DNA of 54,380 nucleotides, taken from the NCBI GenBank assembly GCA_021827405.1, contig JAKAVY010000010.1, positions 1 through 54,380 on the forward strand. The letters run 5' to 3'. Below are positions 18,316 to 26,948 of this stretch, one piece after another. The position numbers and the translations under genes were made by a program. Position 1 is the first letter of the stretch, and the number at the start of each line of letters is the position of its first letter. This DNA is from Thermoplasmata archaeon. Lineage in GTDB: Archaea; Thermoplasmatota; Thermoplasmata; Lutacidiplasmatales; UBA184. A model generated the notes under the pieces. It was not told the origin of the DNA. It did no database searches and was given only the letters and a program-made list of their open reading frames with translations.

Positions 18316-19825
18316 GGCGCACCTCCATGTCGAAGGCCCTCTTGAAGAAGCGCTTCGCCCGCTGGAAGGAGCGGGGGGATGGCGGGATCCCCCGGGCCAG
18401 CCGGACGAGGAGCAACGACCCTCGCCAGGCCATCTGGGGACGGGGCCGGCCCTCCGCCAGCGATTCGGCGATGGCCAGCATGGCCCCCAACCGGCGGATG
18501 GCGGGAAGGTCGTCGGAAAGGAGGACCGGGCGAAGCCGGGGGATCTCGTCCTCCCGGGTCTCGTCTCCCTCGTGCTGGGCCACGGCGAGGGAGGCCAGCA
18601 AGAGCGCGCGGTGGGTCAGGCCGTAGAGCGGGTGGTTCTCCACCAGGTAGCGGGAGTGCTTCGGATGCTCCGGGTAGGAGATCACCGTGCCGCTGTCGTG
18701 GAGCAGGGCCGCCACTTCCAGGGCCAGGCGCTCCTCGTCCCCCAGCCCGTGCCGGGAGCGCAGGAGGTCGAAGAGGCCCAGGGCCATCTCCCGGACGCGC
18801 CCTCCGTGTCCGAAGGACAGATGGAATCCCCAGGCCATGGATTGGGCGGAACCCACGGCCAGGTCCCGTCGGGAGAGCGGGGCGGGCCGCCCCAGCAGTT
18901 CTTGGGCGAGGCCCTCCCGGATCCCACAGGCGCTCACCGTGAAGCGCTTCAGGGCCACCCGACGCAGCAGCCGGGAGATCACCACGAGGCCCGCGAGGAT
19001 GATGTCGGACCGGTCCGCGCTGAGCCCGGGGACCGTCCGTCGCTCCTCGGCGGAGAGCTCCGAGAGCCGGGCCATTTCGGAGAGGAGGAACCGGCGACCC
19101 ACCTCCAGCCCGTGGACCCGGACCAGCGGGTAATGGCGGGAGGCCTGGAGGAGGTGCCCCGCCGCCCGGAAGGTCCCGCCCACTCCCACCAGACGGGCGG
19201 GCGGCAGGTCGGCCCAGCCGACCCCATCCTCCAGCGTGGCGTCCACGTAGTCGCGCAGCGCCTGGAGCTCGCGCCGTTTCGGGGGATCGTGGGGCAGGAA
19301 CTCCCGGTGCATCCTCAAGGCGCCCAAGGGGAGGGAGGCCATGTGGACCGGGTTCCCCGATCGGACCCTCAACAACTGCAAGGTGCCCCCGCCCAGGTCG
19401 GCGATCAGGTCGTCCTCCAGGGTCAGGGAGCTGCGGACCCCCCGGTAGGCGTAGCGCGCCTCCTCCTCCCCGGAGATCACGCGCAGCGGGAGGGTGGTCG
19501 ACTGCCGGACCCGGGTGAGGAAGGCGCTCCGGTTGACCGCCTGGCGGACCACCCCCGTGGCCACCGCCACCCGGCGACGGACGCCCCGGTCGTCCAGGAT
19601 CTTCTGGAAGCGCTCGAGGGTCTCCAGCGCGTTCCGCTGGGCGAGGGGGGTCAACCGCCCCCGCTCGTCCAGGCCCGCGGCCAGCCGGGGGAGCTCCTTG
19701 CTCTCGTAGACGATCCAGGGGGGGCCCATGGGGGCGGCCGCATAGATCGCCAAGCGCGCGGAGTTGGAGCCCAGGTCCACCACGCCGATCTCCTCCGCGC
19801 CGTGGGCCAGCGGAGTGACCCCCAT
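18299..19825 (-). CDS. Ppx/GppA exopolyphosphatase family protein with C-terminal HD domain
   Basis: IGVVDLGSNSARLAIY, VAVATGVVRQAVNRSAFL, VISGEEEARYAYRGV, IADLGGGTLQLL, VAALLHDSG. Confidence 0.93.
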   Translation of the reverse strand: MGVTPLAHGAEEIGVVDLGSNSARLAIYAAAPMGPPWIVYESKELPRLAAGLDERGRLTPLAQRNALETLERFQKILDDRGVRRRVAVATGVVRQAVNRSAFLTRVRQSTTLPLRVISGEEEARYAYRGVRSSLTLEDDLIADLGGGTLQLLRVRSGNPVHMASLPLGALRMHREFLPHDPPKRRELQALRDYVDATLEDGVGWADLPPARLVGVGGTFRAAGHLLQASRHYPLVRVHGLEVGRRFLLSEMARLSELSAEERRTVPGLSADRSDIILAGLVVISRLLRRVALKRFTVSACGIREGLAQELLGRPAPLSRRDLAVGSAQSMAWGFHLSFGHGGRVREMALGLFDLLRSRHGLGDEERLALEVAALLHDSGTVISYPEHPKHSRYLVENHPLYGLTHRALLLASLAVAQHEGDETREDEIPRLRPVLLSDDLPAIRRLGAMLAIAESLAEGRPRPQMAWRGSLLLVRLARGIPPSPRSFQRAKRFFKRAFDMEVRLGTLR

Positions 19826-19974
19826 CTCCGTCCGGGTCCCGGGGGCTCCCGTGCCGGGGTCGGGCTCGGGGAAGTGGACCTGGCGCGCGGTCACGGTCCC
19901 TTCCGTCCCCCCCGCGGGAGGCGGCGGACCCCGCCATCCCGGCAGGACGAGAGGGCCGGCCCCCTCGCGCCCAT

Positions 19975-20658
19975 TCAGTCCCCCAAGGGGCGGGGGACCT
20001 CGGACGGGAGCGGGGCATCCCCGCCGGAGAGGCCCAGGGCCGGTTCCAGGCTGCCGAAACGCTCGATGTCCACCACCAGCGCGAGCCGTCCTCGAGGGCC
20101 AAGGCCCCGGCGGAGCGCACGGACCCGCTCGGAAGAGAATTCGGCCCGGGCCCGTTCCAGCCGGCGGGAGCCGGCGCTCCGGCCGAGGCGCGCTTCCCAC
20201 TCCACGGCGTAGCTCTCCGCATCCGGCCGGACCGGGGGCGCCCGGGCCAGGGAACGTTCCGAGCGGTTCCGGCGCAAGAGGTCGAAGTAGCCGATGTTCC
20301 TCACGTAGAGCTCCGAGTAGTGCTCGTCTCCCGGGTCGAGCGACCGGACGGGGAGGTGACGCGCCTCGGCCCAGGTGAGCGCGAGGAGGAAGGAAGGGGA
20401 GGGGACCCGGACCTCGCCGAAGCGGCAGAGCCCCCGGGCGTAGCCCATCTCGGACGGGGAGAGCGGCACCAGCGGCTCGGGCCCCTCGGGCGGGAAGTAG
20501 CGACGCAGGCTCGCGAGCTCGTCCTCGGAAAGGCTCAAGGCCACCTCCTGCGGGGCGAAGTCCTCCAACGCGGCCCGGAGGGCCGGGGTCTCGCTCTCGA
20601 GGCCCCGGACGGCCCCCACCAGGAGCGTCGGCGGGTCGGTGCCGAGCCGTTGCTTCAC
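19975..20658 (-). CDS. Unknown protein, possibly a divergent TraB/PrgY-like fold
   Basis: TLLVGAVRGLESETPALRAALEDFAPQEVALSLSEDELASLRRYF is only reminiscent of TraB N-termini; ATGA-coupled to the upstream HTH gene. Confidence 0.5.
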   Translation of the reverse strand: MKQRLGTDPPTLLVGAVRGLESETPALRAALEDFAPQEVALSLSEDELASLRRYFPPEGPEPLVPLSPSEMGYARGLCRFGEVRVPSPSFLLALTWAEARHLPVRSLDPGDEHYSELYVRNIGYFDLLRRNRSERSLARAPPVRPDAESYAVEWEARLGRSAGSRRLERARAEFSSERVRALRRGLGPRGRLALVVDIERFGSLEPALGLSGGDAPLPSEVPRPLGD

Positions 20659-21641
20659 GGGACCCGGCGGCGCTCCCTAAGGAGTTCCCGAAGCTCCTGG
20701 GGGTCTGCGTGGCGTCCTAGCTCCTGGTAGGTGACCAGGGGGACCCCCTCCACGTCGGTCCGGGTCCTCCGGTCCGGGACCAGGAACACCGAGACCCCTT
20801 CGGCCACCCGGGAGATCTGCCAGAGAAGGAGGCTCCGACGGGGAGCGGTCTCGATCGGGCCGACCCCCATCACCAGCACGTCCCGCGGCTGGGGCCGCTC
20901 CTCCCGGGCCAGCGCGTCGAAGGGGGTCCGGATCGTGAGCGTCACCTCCCAGCCGTTCTCGCCGAGGTCGGAGACCACCTGGGCCGGGACGGGGGTGCCC
21001 GCCGGCCGATCCGGGTCGGGACCGTCCTCCGAATCCCGGTAGAGCAGAGCGGTGCCCTCCTCGAAGGGGTCCAGGGCCGCGGCCAGCGGGACATGCAGGA
21101 ACGCCTCCAGCCGGGCCACCACCTCCGCGTCGGCCCCTCCTCCCTGCTCGTAGAGCTGGATGGTCCGGCGGGACACCCCCGCGATGTCGGCGGCGGCCCC
21201 CAGGGAGAGGGAACGGGCCTCCCGCGCCCGGCGCAGCGCCTTGCCGTCGATGCGCACGAACTTGCCTCCCGGGCTCGAGAAGATGAACGGCGGGACGCCC
21301 CGGAGCAGGTACTCCTCGAGTCCCGCCAGCGAAAGGATCGGCACCCCGTGCCGGCTGTAGAGCACGCTGTCCTGAAGCGTCCGCGCTCCCGTCGCCCGCC
21401 CGATCACCAGGGGCACCGCCCCCAGCGCCTCCGCCAGGGTGCGGAGCAAGTTCGCGTCCTGCGGGTCGAGGGCATCCACGTTCTTGAGGACCTTGATCAA
21501 AAGGAGCGTCGAGTCCCTCCGGGCGATGAGGTCGAAGGGCGTCGGCCTCACGTGATGCAGGTCGAACAGATAGAACCCGGCCCGCTCCAGAAGGCGTCTG
21601 ACCCCCCGGAGCCCGGATTCCCGGTCGGTGAAAGGGGCCAT
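20655..21641 (-). CDS. Archaeal HTH-type transcriptional regulator (nuclease-fold N-terminus plus XRE-type HTH)
   Basis: LLERAGFYLFDLHHVRPTPFDLIARRDSTLLLIKVLKNVD and IDGKALRRAREARSLSLGAAADIAGVSRRTIQLYEQG. Confidence 0.88.
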   Translation of the reverse strand: MAPFTDRESGLRGVRRLLERAGFYLFDLHHVRPTPFDLIARRDSTLLLIKVLKNVDALDPQDANLLRTLAEALGAVPLVIGRATGARTLQDSVLYSRHGVPILSLAGLEEYLLRGVPPFIFSSPGGKFVRIDGKALRRAREARSLSLGAAADIAGVSRRTIQLYEQGGGADAEVVARLEAFLHVPLAAALDPFEEGTALLYRDSEDGPDPDRPAGTPVPAQVVSDLGENGWEVTLTIRTPFDALAREERPQPRDVLVMGVGPIETAPRRSLLLWQISRVAEGVSVFLVPDRRTRTDVEGVPLVTYQELGRHADPQELRELLRERRRVP

Positions 21642-21666
21642 GAGCTCATCCCTTCCTACCCCTGGC

Positions 21667-21677
21667 GTATATATATG
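21667..21677 (-). promoter_or_regulatory. TATA box (ATATATATA) for the HTH regulator operon
   Basis: CGTATATATATGGGC lies about 26-36 nt upstream of the ATG at 21641, suggesting a leaderless transcript. Confidence 0.65.
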
Positions 21678-21700
21678 GGCCCGGGAGCGCGGCCCGGCCC

Positions 21701-22195
21701 TTACGCGGCCTTCGACCTACGGCCGGAACGGGGGCGACGGGGGCGGGGCGGCGTTCCCCCGCGGGCGGAGGCGCGCGTCGGGACCCGGGTCCCGGGAACC
21801 GCCGGCGACGGGGAGGCTTGGGCGGGCGGGACCCATCGCAGCCGTCTTTCCAGGGCCCGGTCCCGGAGCCCCTTGATCTTCAGGTACGGCACCTCCACCG
21901 AGAACCGCTCGGTGCCCGGGACGTCGGTGAAGGTCCTCACGTACGACCGGAGCCAGGTGGCGACCTCCTCGATCTCTTGGAGGAAGTCTTCGCCCCCCCC
22001 GGTGGAGGACGGACCTCCCCGGGGCCCCAAGGACCGGCGGGTGGAGGCCAACGCCGCGAGGGCCTCGGTGAGGGCCTGGCGGACGTCGGCGGCCATGCGC
22101 TGCGCCCCCCGGCCCGGGTCGAGGGTGGTCAGGGTCCGGTCCAGGGCCATGACCAGATGCTCCAGGCTGACCGGGTGGCCCTCCTCTCCCCCCAC
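21701..22195 (-). CDS. Small conserved-looking protein with basic C-terminal tail
   Basis: VMALDRTLTTLDPGRGAQRMAADVRQALTEALAAL...FLQEIEEVATWLRSYVRTFTDVPGTERFSVEVPYLKIKGLRDRALERRLRWV. Start codon uncertain. Confidence 0.55.
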   Translation of the reverse strand: MGGEEGHPVSLEHLVMALDRTLTTLDPGRGAQRMAADVRQALTEALAALASTRRSLGPRGGPSSTGGGEDFLQEIEEVATWLRSYVRTFTDVPGTERFSVEVPYLKIKGLRDRALERRLRWVPPAQASPSPAVPGTRVPTRASARGGTPPRPRRPRSGRRSKAA

Positions 22196-22313
22196 GAGGC
22201 CCCGGTAGGGCTCCCGGGAAGAAATAGCCTCGGGCACCCGGGGCAAGGGCTCATGGGCTCCATGGGGTGGAGGGGCGAGGCAAGCCTTGGCCACCCTTCG
22301 GACCCCTCCGGCG

Positions 22314-23177
22314 ATGGCGCCGGTTCCCGGCGAGGCGCTCCTGCGGGTGGAGGAGGCGCCCCCGCTCTTGGTGGCCGCCGACGTCCACGTGGGTCTCGGA
22401 AGCTGGGAACCGCGGGCCCCCCGTCCGTACGCTGCTACGGGAAGTGGCCTCGCGGAACGGCTCATCGCGGTCGCCTCCCGCGAGGGGGTCTCCCGTCTCC
22501 TCCTCCTCGGGGACGTGAAGGACCCTATCGGCCGGGTCCCTTGGTGGCTTCGGGACGAGCTGGGGTCCTTCTTCGCCGACCTCACCGGCGCCGGGCTGGA
22601 CGTGGAAGTGGTGCTGGGGAACCATGATGCCGAGCTCGCGGAGCGGATGCCGCGCGGGGTCCGGGTCCGGGGGGCCGAGGGGCTCCTCCGCCGGCAGGTA
22701 GGGTACTTCCACGGGCATGCCTGGCCCTCGGACCGGCTCCTTCGGGGGGCCCACACGCTGGTGATGGGTCACTTGCACCCGGGGTACCGTCTCGCCCTCC
22801 CCCGGGAAGCGGGGGGGTCGGGGAAGGAACGATGCTGGGTCCGGACGCTCTTCCCTCCTCCTTCCCCCTCCGAGCTCGCCCGCTCCCGCCGCCACCCCTT
22901 CCCCCGTGCCCGGGAGGCGATCGTCCTGCCGGCGTTCAATCCGCTCTGCGCGAACGAGGCATTGAACCGTTCCGCCCCGGCCCGGGGGCACCGGTTCATG
23001 GTCCGGCGCTTCCTCGCCCGAGGGCGCTCCCGGGCGTTCCTCCTGGACGGTACCGATGTGGGCGAGCTTCCCTGGGGACCCTCGCCGGGCTTCGGGGACC
23101 AAGACGCGGAGGCCCGGCCCCTCAATCCCGGCTCTCCACCGAGAGGAGCCGGTCCAGCCCGTCGCAGGTCAGGATGA
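22314..23177 (+). CDS. Calcineurin-like metallophosphoesterase
   Basis: LLVAADVHVGL, LLLLGDVKDPIGR, VVLGNHDAELAE, GYFHGHAWP, VMGHLHPG metal-binding motifs. Confidence 0.9.
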   Translation: MAPVPGEALLRVEEAPPLLVAADVHVGLGSWEPRAPRPYAATGSGLAERLIAVASREGVSRLLLLGDVKDPIGRVPWWLRDELGSFFADLTGAGLDVEVVLGNHDAELAERMPRGVRVRGAEGLLRRQVGYFHGHAWPSDRLLRGAHTLVMGHLHPGYRLALPREAGGSGKERCWVRTLFPPPSPSELARSRRHPFPRAREAIVLPAFNPLCANEALNRSAPARGHRFMVRRFLARGRSRAFLLDGTDVGELPWGPSPGFGDQDAEARPLNPGSPPRGAGPARRRSG

Positions 23178-24177
23178 CCCCCAGACCGAAGACGAGGATC
23201 CACAGGGCGGGGAAGATCACCCCCCACCAGGGGTTCGCCGAGGCGAGAGGGGTCCACGCACTGGCCCCGTTGGCGAGGACCCAGGTCCACTCCGGGAAGT
23301 GATAGGAGGGGAGGAAGGGGAGGGGTGCCATGCCGTAAGGAGGCCCCACCAGGCCGTGGCAGAGCCCGGGGTTCGCCAGGGTGTAGGCGTACTGCAACCC
23401 TCCCAGGATGGTCAGCACGGAAGCGAGCGTGGTGGGGACCTGGGCGAAGACCGGGTACGCGCTGTTGGGCAGGACGTGCTTTAGCGCCAGCCGGGAGTCG
23501 GAGGCGCCCGCGGCGCGGGCCGCCTCCACGTAGGGCAGTTGACTGACGGTCCGGGCCCGGGCCCGGACCACGCGTGCGTAGGGGGCCCAGACCACGGAGA
23601 GGACCAGCAGCCCGAACACCCAGAGCCGGAGGCCCGGGCTCACCCACTCCAGGACGTAGATACTGGCCAGGGCCACCACCACGAACTCCGGCACGGCGAG
23701 GAAGGAATCGGTCAACGCCATGAGCACCTCGTCCAGGAGACCTCCCCGGAGACCCGCCACCGTGCCCACGACCAACCCGACCAGCACGGCCGGGACGATG
23801 ATCTCCAGGAGCAGCAGGAGGTCGTAGGGGGTCCCCTTCACCAACCCCTCGAGGACGTTGAATCCCAGTCCCCCGGTCTGTCCCAGCGGGAAGGCCCCTC
23901 TCGAGAATGGCCAGAGCTGGAGGGTGGGGGCGCTGATGGGGGGGCAGGTGTATCCCGAAGCGACGTGGATGGGAAGCGAGGCGGGGTTCCCGGGGTAGAG
24001 CAGCGGAGAGAGCGCGCCCACCGTGGCGTAGAGGCCCAGGAGCACGATCCCCGCGACCAAGGACGGGGTCCGGGCCAACGCGGAGAACCAGCCCGGGCCC
24101 TTCCGTCGGGCCGGCCCGCTCGTACCTTCGTCCGCCCCCGTCTCCTTTCCGTCCGGCGTCCCAGGTGCCGCAGCCAC
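23122..24177 (-). CDS. Oligopeptide/dipeptide-type ABC permease (DppC-like)
   Basis: LEIIVPAVLVGLVVGTVAGLRGGLLDEVLMALTDSFLAVPEFVVVALASIYVLEW and YVEAARAAGASDSRLALKHVLPNSAYPVFAQ (EAA loop). GTG start directly follows the upstream TGA. Confidence 0.9.
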   Translation of the reverse strand: MAAAPGTPDGKETGADEGTSGPARRKGPGWFSALARTPSLVAGIVLLGLYATVGALSPLLYPGNPASLPIHVASGYTCPPISAPTLQLWPFSRGAFPLGQTGGLGFNVLEGLVKGTPYDLLLLLEIIVPAVLVGLVVGTVAGLRGGLLDEVLMALTDSFLAVPEFVVVALASIYVLEWVSPGLRLWVFGLLVLSVVWAPYARVVRARARTVSQLPYVEAARAAGASDSRLALKHVLPNSAYPVFAQVPTTLASVLTILGGLQYAYTLANPGLCHGLVGPPYGMAPLPFLPSYHFPEWTWVLANGASAWTPLASANPWWGVIFPALWILVFGLGVILTCDGLDRLLSVESRD

Positions 24178-26922
24178 TCAGCGTCCTCCTCCCCGGGAGG
24201 GCTCGGCGATCCGGGGGTCCAGGTACCGGCTCAGCGCATCCGCCGTGATGTTCACCACGAGGATGACCAGCAGGAAGAGGAAGGAGAGAACGGCCACCAG
24301 AGGGGGCGCGTTCACGCTGTAGGCCTGCCCCAGGATGCCCTGGACGAGGAACGAGCCAAAGCCGGTGTCGTTGAAGAACCACTCCGCCAGGGTCTGGATG
24401 ACCAGGAAGATGGCGAAGGTGTTCCCGAAGGTGTAGACGTACACCGGGAGGACCAGGCGGGAGGTATCGTGCCAGAGCAGCCGCCGGTCGGGCACTCCCC
24501 GGGCGCGGGAGGCCACCAGGTGGAAGCTCTGTCGCTGGCTGGCGGCCCCCAGGCGGGCGAACCGGAGGAAGAGCGCGGAGTAGGCGATCCCGATGACCAG
24601 GGACTGGAAGAGCGCCTTGGCCAGGATCAGGCCCTCCGCGGGCCAGGCCCCGGCCAGCGCGGCATCCACCAGCGGGAAGCCGGTCGGAAGGGTCTGGCCG
24701 AAGAACCCGATCCAACCGGGGAACCCCCCCTGGTGGATCTCGAACCACGCCCCGGAGGGCAAGGTGCCGAAGGGGCTGTCGCCGAAGACGTTCAGGAAGG
24801 GCGTGTAGAAGACGAACGTAAGGACCAGGACCAGGGCCACCAGAGGGAAGTACCCCCCGAAGGCGGCGAGGGTCCGGGTGGCGTGGTCCACCCCTTTTCC
24901 CTGGCGCCACCCGGCCAGGAGGCCCAGGGGATAGGAGACCAGCGTTGCCACCCCGAGGGAAAGGGCGGCCAGCTCCAACGTGTCCGGCAGATTGTAGCCC
25001 AGCAGGGTTATTACCGAGGTCTGGGAGACCAGGGACTGGTTCTCCAAACGGTAGACGAACCCCCATTGCCCGGTGAACAACTGGACGTTGAAGGTGACCC
25101 AGCCGGAAAGGAAACCGGATCCCAGCCCCGTCCCCGTGAGGAGGGAGGGGACCACCACGGAAAGGATGTAGAGAAGGGTGGTGCCCAGCAGGAGCTGGGG
25201 GAAGGCGAGGAGGACCCGGCGCCCCAGCCAGAGGAACGTAGGGCTGGCCCTTCGCCGGTCGTGCCGGGTCCGCCAGTGGGGGAACCAGATGTGGACGAGC
25301 CCCGGGAGCCGTTCCGCCCAATCCCCGGAGCGGATGGCCGATCCCAATAGGAGGGCCGACTCCCGGGTCCGGGAGGGCGGGCGCCCCACGCCGGACCGGA
25401 TCCGCCGGGTGACGAGATTGCTGGAGACCGCTCCGGCGCCCCCCCAGAGCGCCACCCCTCCCACAACGATCAGGAGCGCCCAGACCGCGGGCCCCCCCAG
25501 GTACGTGAAAGGGGAGGGGGGGGCCGGCGGGAGGACCTCAAGGGAGTACTGCGAGACGGAGACGTCCCCCACGGCATCGGTGACGGTGAGGGTGACCACG
25601 TAGCTGCCGGATCGCGTGTAGGTGTGGATCTCGGTCGGGGAGCCGGTCGCCGAGGTCCCGTCGCCGAAGGTCCAGCTGTAGAGGAACGGGCCCTCCCCTC
25701 CCGTGACCGTGGTCTCGAAGGTTACGGTCATCGGCGCGGTGCCCCGGCTTTGGCTCGCGGTCAACTGGCTGGTGAGCGGCTGGGTCCCGTTCGGGGCCCC
25801 GCCGAAAGGTAGGTAGAGGGTCCAGCCGGCATCCGTCACCCCGCCGGGGGAGGCATACCCTCCCAGGAAGGTGTAGAAGTTGTTCCCGAGGGAAGGGTCG
25901 GCCACCAGCGAACCGGAGACCAGGGGGGGTGGGCTCACTCCCGAAGCGTACCCTACCGGGACCCAGCTCCCGTTGGTCCAGAGGAACGAGTCGTTCAAGG
26001 CGCCGGTGCTTCCCACGCCCCCGAAGATGAGAGGCCGCCCATTCCCGGTGGTGACCTCCGCCGCGTCCGCGCGGGGGGAAGGCGCACGAGAAGGAAAGAG
26101 GGGCTGCCAGCCCCCGGACCGGAACGCCCAGGTGTCGTTGTAGAACCCCGTGGGGCCTTCCCCGCCGAAGAGGACCAGGCTGCCGGTCTGGGCGTCGTAG
26201 GCCAGGTCTGCCCCGGCGCGGGGAGAAGGGGCCGGCTGGAGGGAGAGCTCCTTCCAGGTGGTCCCGTTGAAGACCCAGGTCTCCCCGACCGGGCCGTTCG
26301 CCCCTTCTCCCCCGAAGAGCAGCACCTCTCCCAGGGAGGGGTCATAGGCGAAGCCGGACCCGGAGAGGGGAGGAGGAGAGGCCGCCGGATGGAGCTCCGT
26401 CCACCCGGAGGCCCGGACGTACGTCCACGTGTCGTTCAGGGGCCCGTGAGACCCGAGACCCCCGAAGAGCACCAGCTCCCGCAGGACCGGGTCCCAGGCC
26501 AGGGCCGCGTTCGTCCGGGAGGGTGGGCTATGCAGCGTGGAGATGTCGTACCAGGCCTGCGTCCCCAGCGCGTTGAAGAACCCCAGGGTCTCGTTGCAGT
26601 AGAGCCCGCAACTGGAGTTCCCCCCAAAGAGGAGGGGGAACTGTGGGCTTCCTCCGTACAGGGCCGCGCTCGCATTCGCGACGGGGATGCCGCTGTCCTG
26701 CCCCTCGCTCCAGTCTGCGGTGAGGTCCGTCGCGTCCCTGGCGGTCGGGGTTCGGGACCCGAGCGGCGGGGAGGGCCCCGGACCGAGGGCATGCGCAGAG
26801 GCCAGCCCGGGTCCCAGGAGCAGGGCCAGGGTGGCGATGGCCAGGAGGGACCCTTCGAAGATGGCAGGCCAGCGGGGGCGCCAGGAGCCGGGCGACGGCC
26901 TCCGAGCGGCGCCCCCCGCCAT
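24178..26922 (-). CDS. Fusion: signal peptide, kelch repeats, PKD domain, TM, DppB-type ABC permease
   Basis: Repeated LVLFGG..G..NDTW kelch blades, YSWTFGDGTSATGSPTEIHTYTRSGSYVVTLTVTD (PKD), then VLLAFPQLLLGTTLLYILSVVVPSLL and SFHLVASRARGVPDRRLLWHDTSRLVLPVYVYTFGN, all in one frame. ATG at 26922. Confidence 0.85.
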   Translation of the reverse strand: MAGGAARRPSPGSWRPRWPAIFEGSLLAIATLALLLGPGLASAHALGPGPSPPLGSRTPTARDATDLTADWSEGQDSGIPVANASAALYGGSPQFPLLFGGNSSCGLYCNETLGFFNALGTQAWYDISTLHSPPSRTNAALAWDPVLRELVLFGGLGSHGPLNDTWTYVRASGWTELHPAASPPPLSGSGFAYDPSLGEVLLFGGEGANGPVGETWVFNGTTWKELSLQPAPSPRAGADLAYDAQTGSLVLFGGEGPTGFYNDTWAFRSGGWQPLFPSRAPSPRADAAEVTTGNGRPLIFGGVGSTGALNDSFLWTNGSWVPVGYASGVSPPPLVSGSLVADPSLGNNFYTFLGGYASPGGVTDAGWTLYLPFGGAPNGTQPLTSQLTASQSRGTAPMTVTFETTVTGGEGPFLYSWTFGDGTSATGSPTEIHTYTRSGSYVVTLTVTDAVGDVSVSQYSLEVLPPAPPSPFTYLGGPAVWALLIVVGGVALWGGAGAVSSNLVTRRIRSGVGRPPSRTRESALLLGSAIRSGDWAERLPGLVHIWFPHWRTRHDRRRASPTFLWLGRRVLLAFPQLLLGTTLLYILSVVVPSLLTGTGLGSGFLSGWVTFNVQLFTGQWGFVYRLENQSLVSQTSVITLLGYNLPDTLELAALSLGVATLVSYPLGLLAGWRQGKGVDHATRTLAAFGGYFPLVALVLVLTFVFYTPFLNVFGDSPFGTLPSGAWFEIHQGGFPGWIGFFGQTLPTGFPLVDAALAGAWPAEGLILAKALFQSLVIGIAYSALFLRFARLGAASQRQSFHLVASRARGVPDRRLLWHDTSRLVLPVYVYTFGNTFAIFLVIQTLAEWFFNDTGFGSFLVQGILGQAYSVNAPPLVAVLSFLFLLVILVVNITADALSRYLDPRIAEPSRGGGR

Positions 26923-26948
26923 GGTGGGACGACGAGGGCGGAGGGCTA

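Noticed and set aside
18213-20222. 669-aa and 711-aa ORFs overlapping the Ppx/GppA gene
   Set aside because: Alternative frames or antisense of a clear Ppx/GppA protein; no domains seen.
23539-25350. 603-aa plus-strand ORF
   Set aside because: Antisense to the two ABC permease genes; composition (E/G/Q/H/D/P) reflects the reverse complement of hydrophobic codons.
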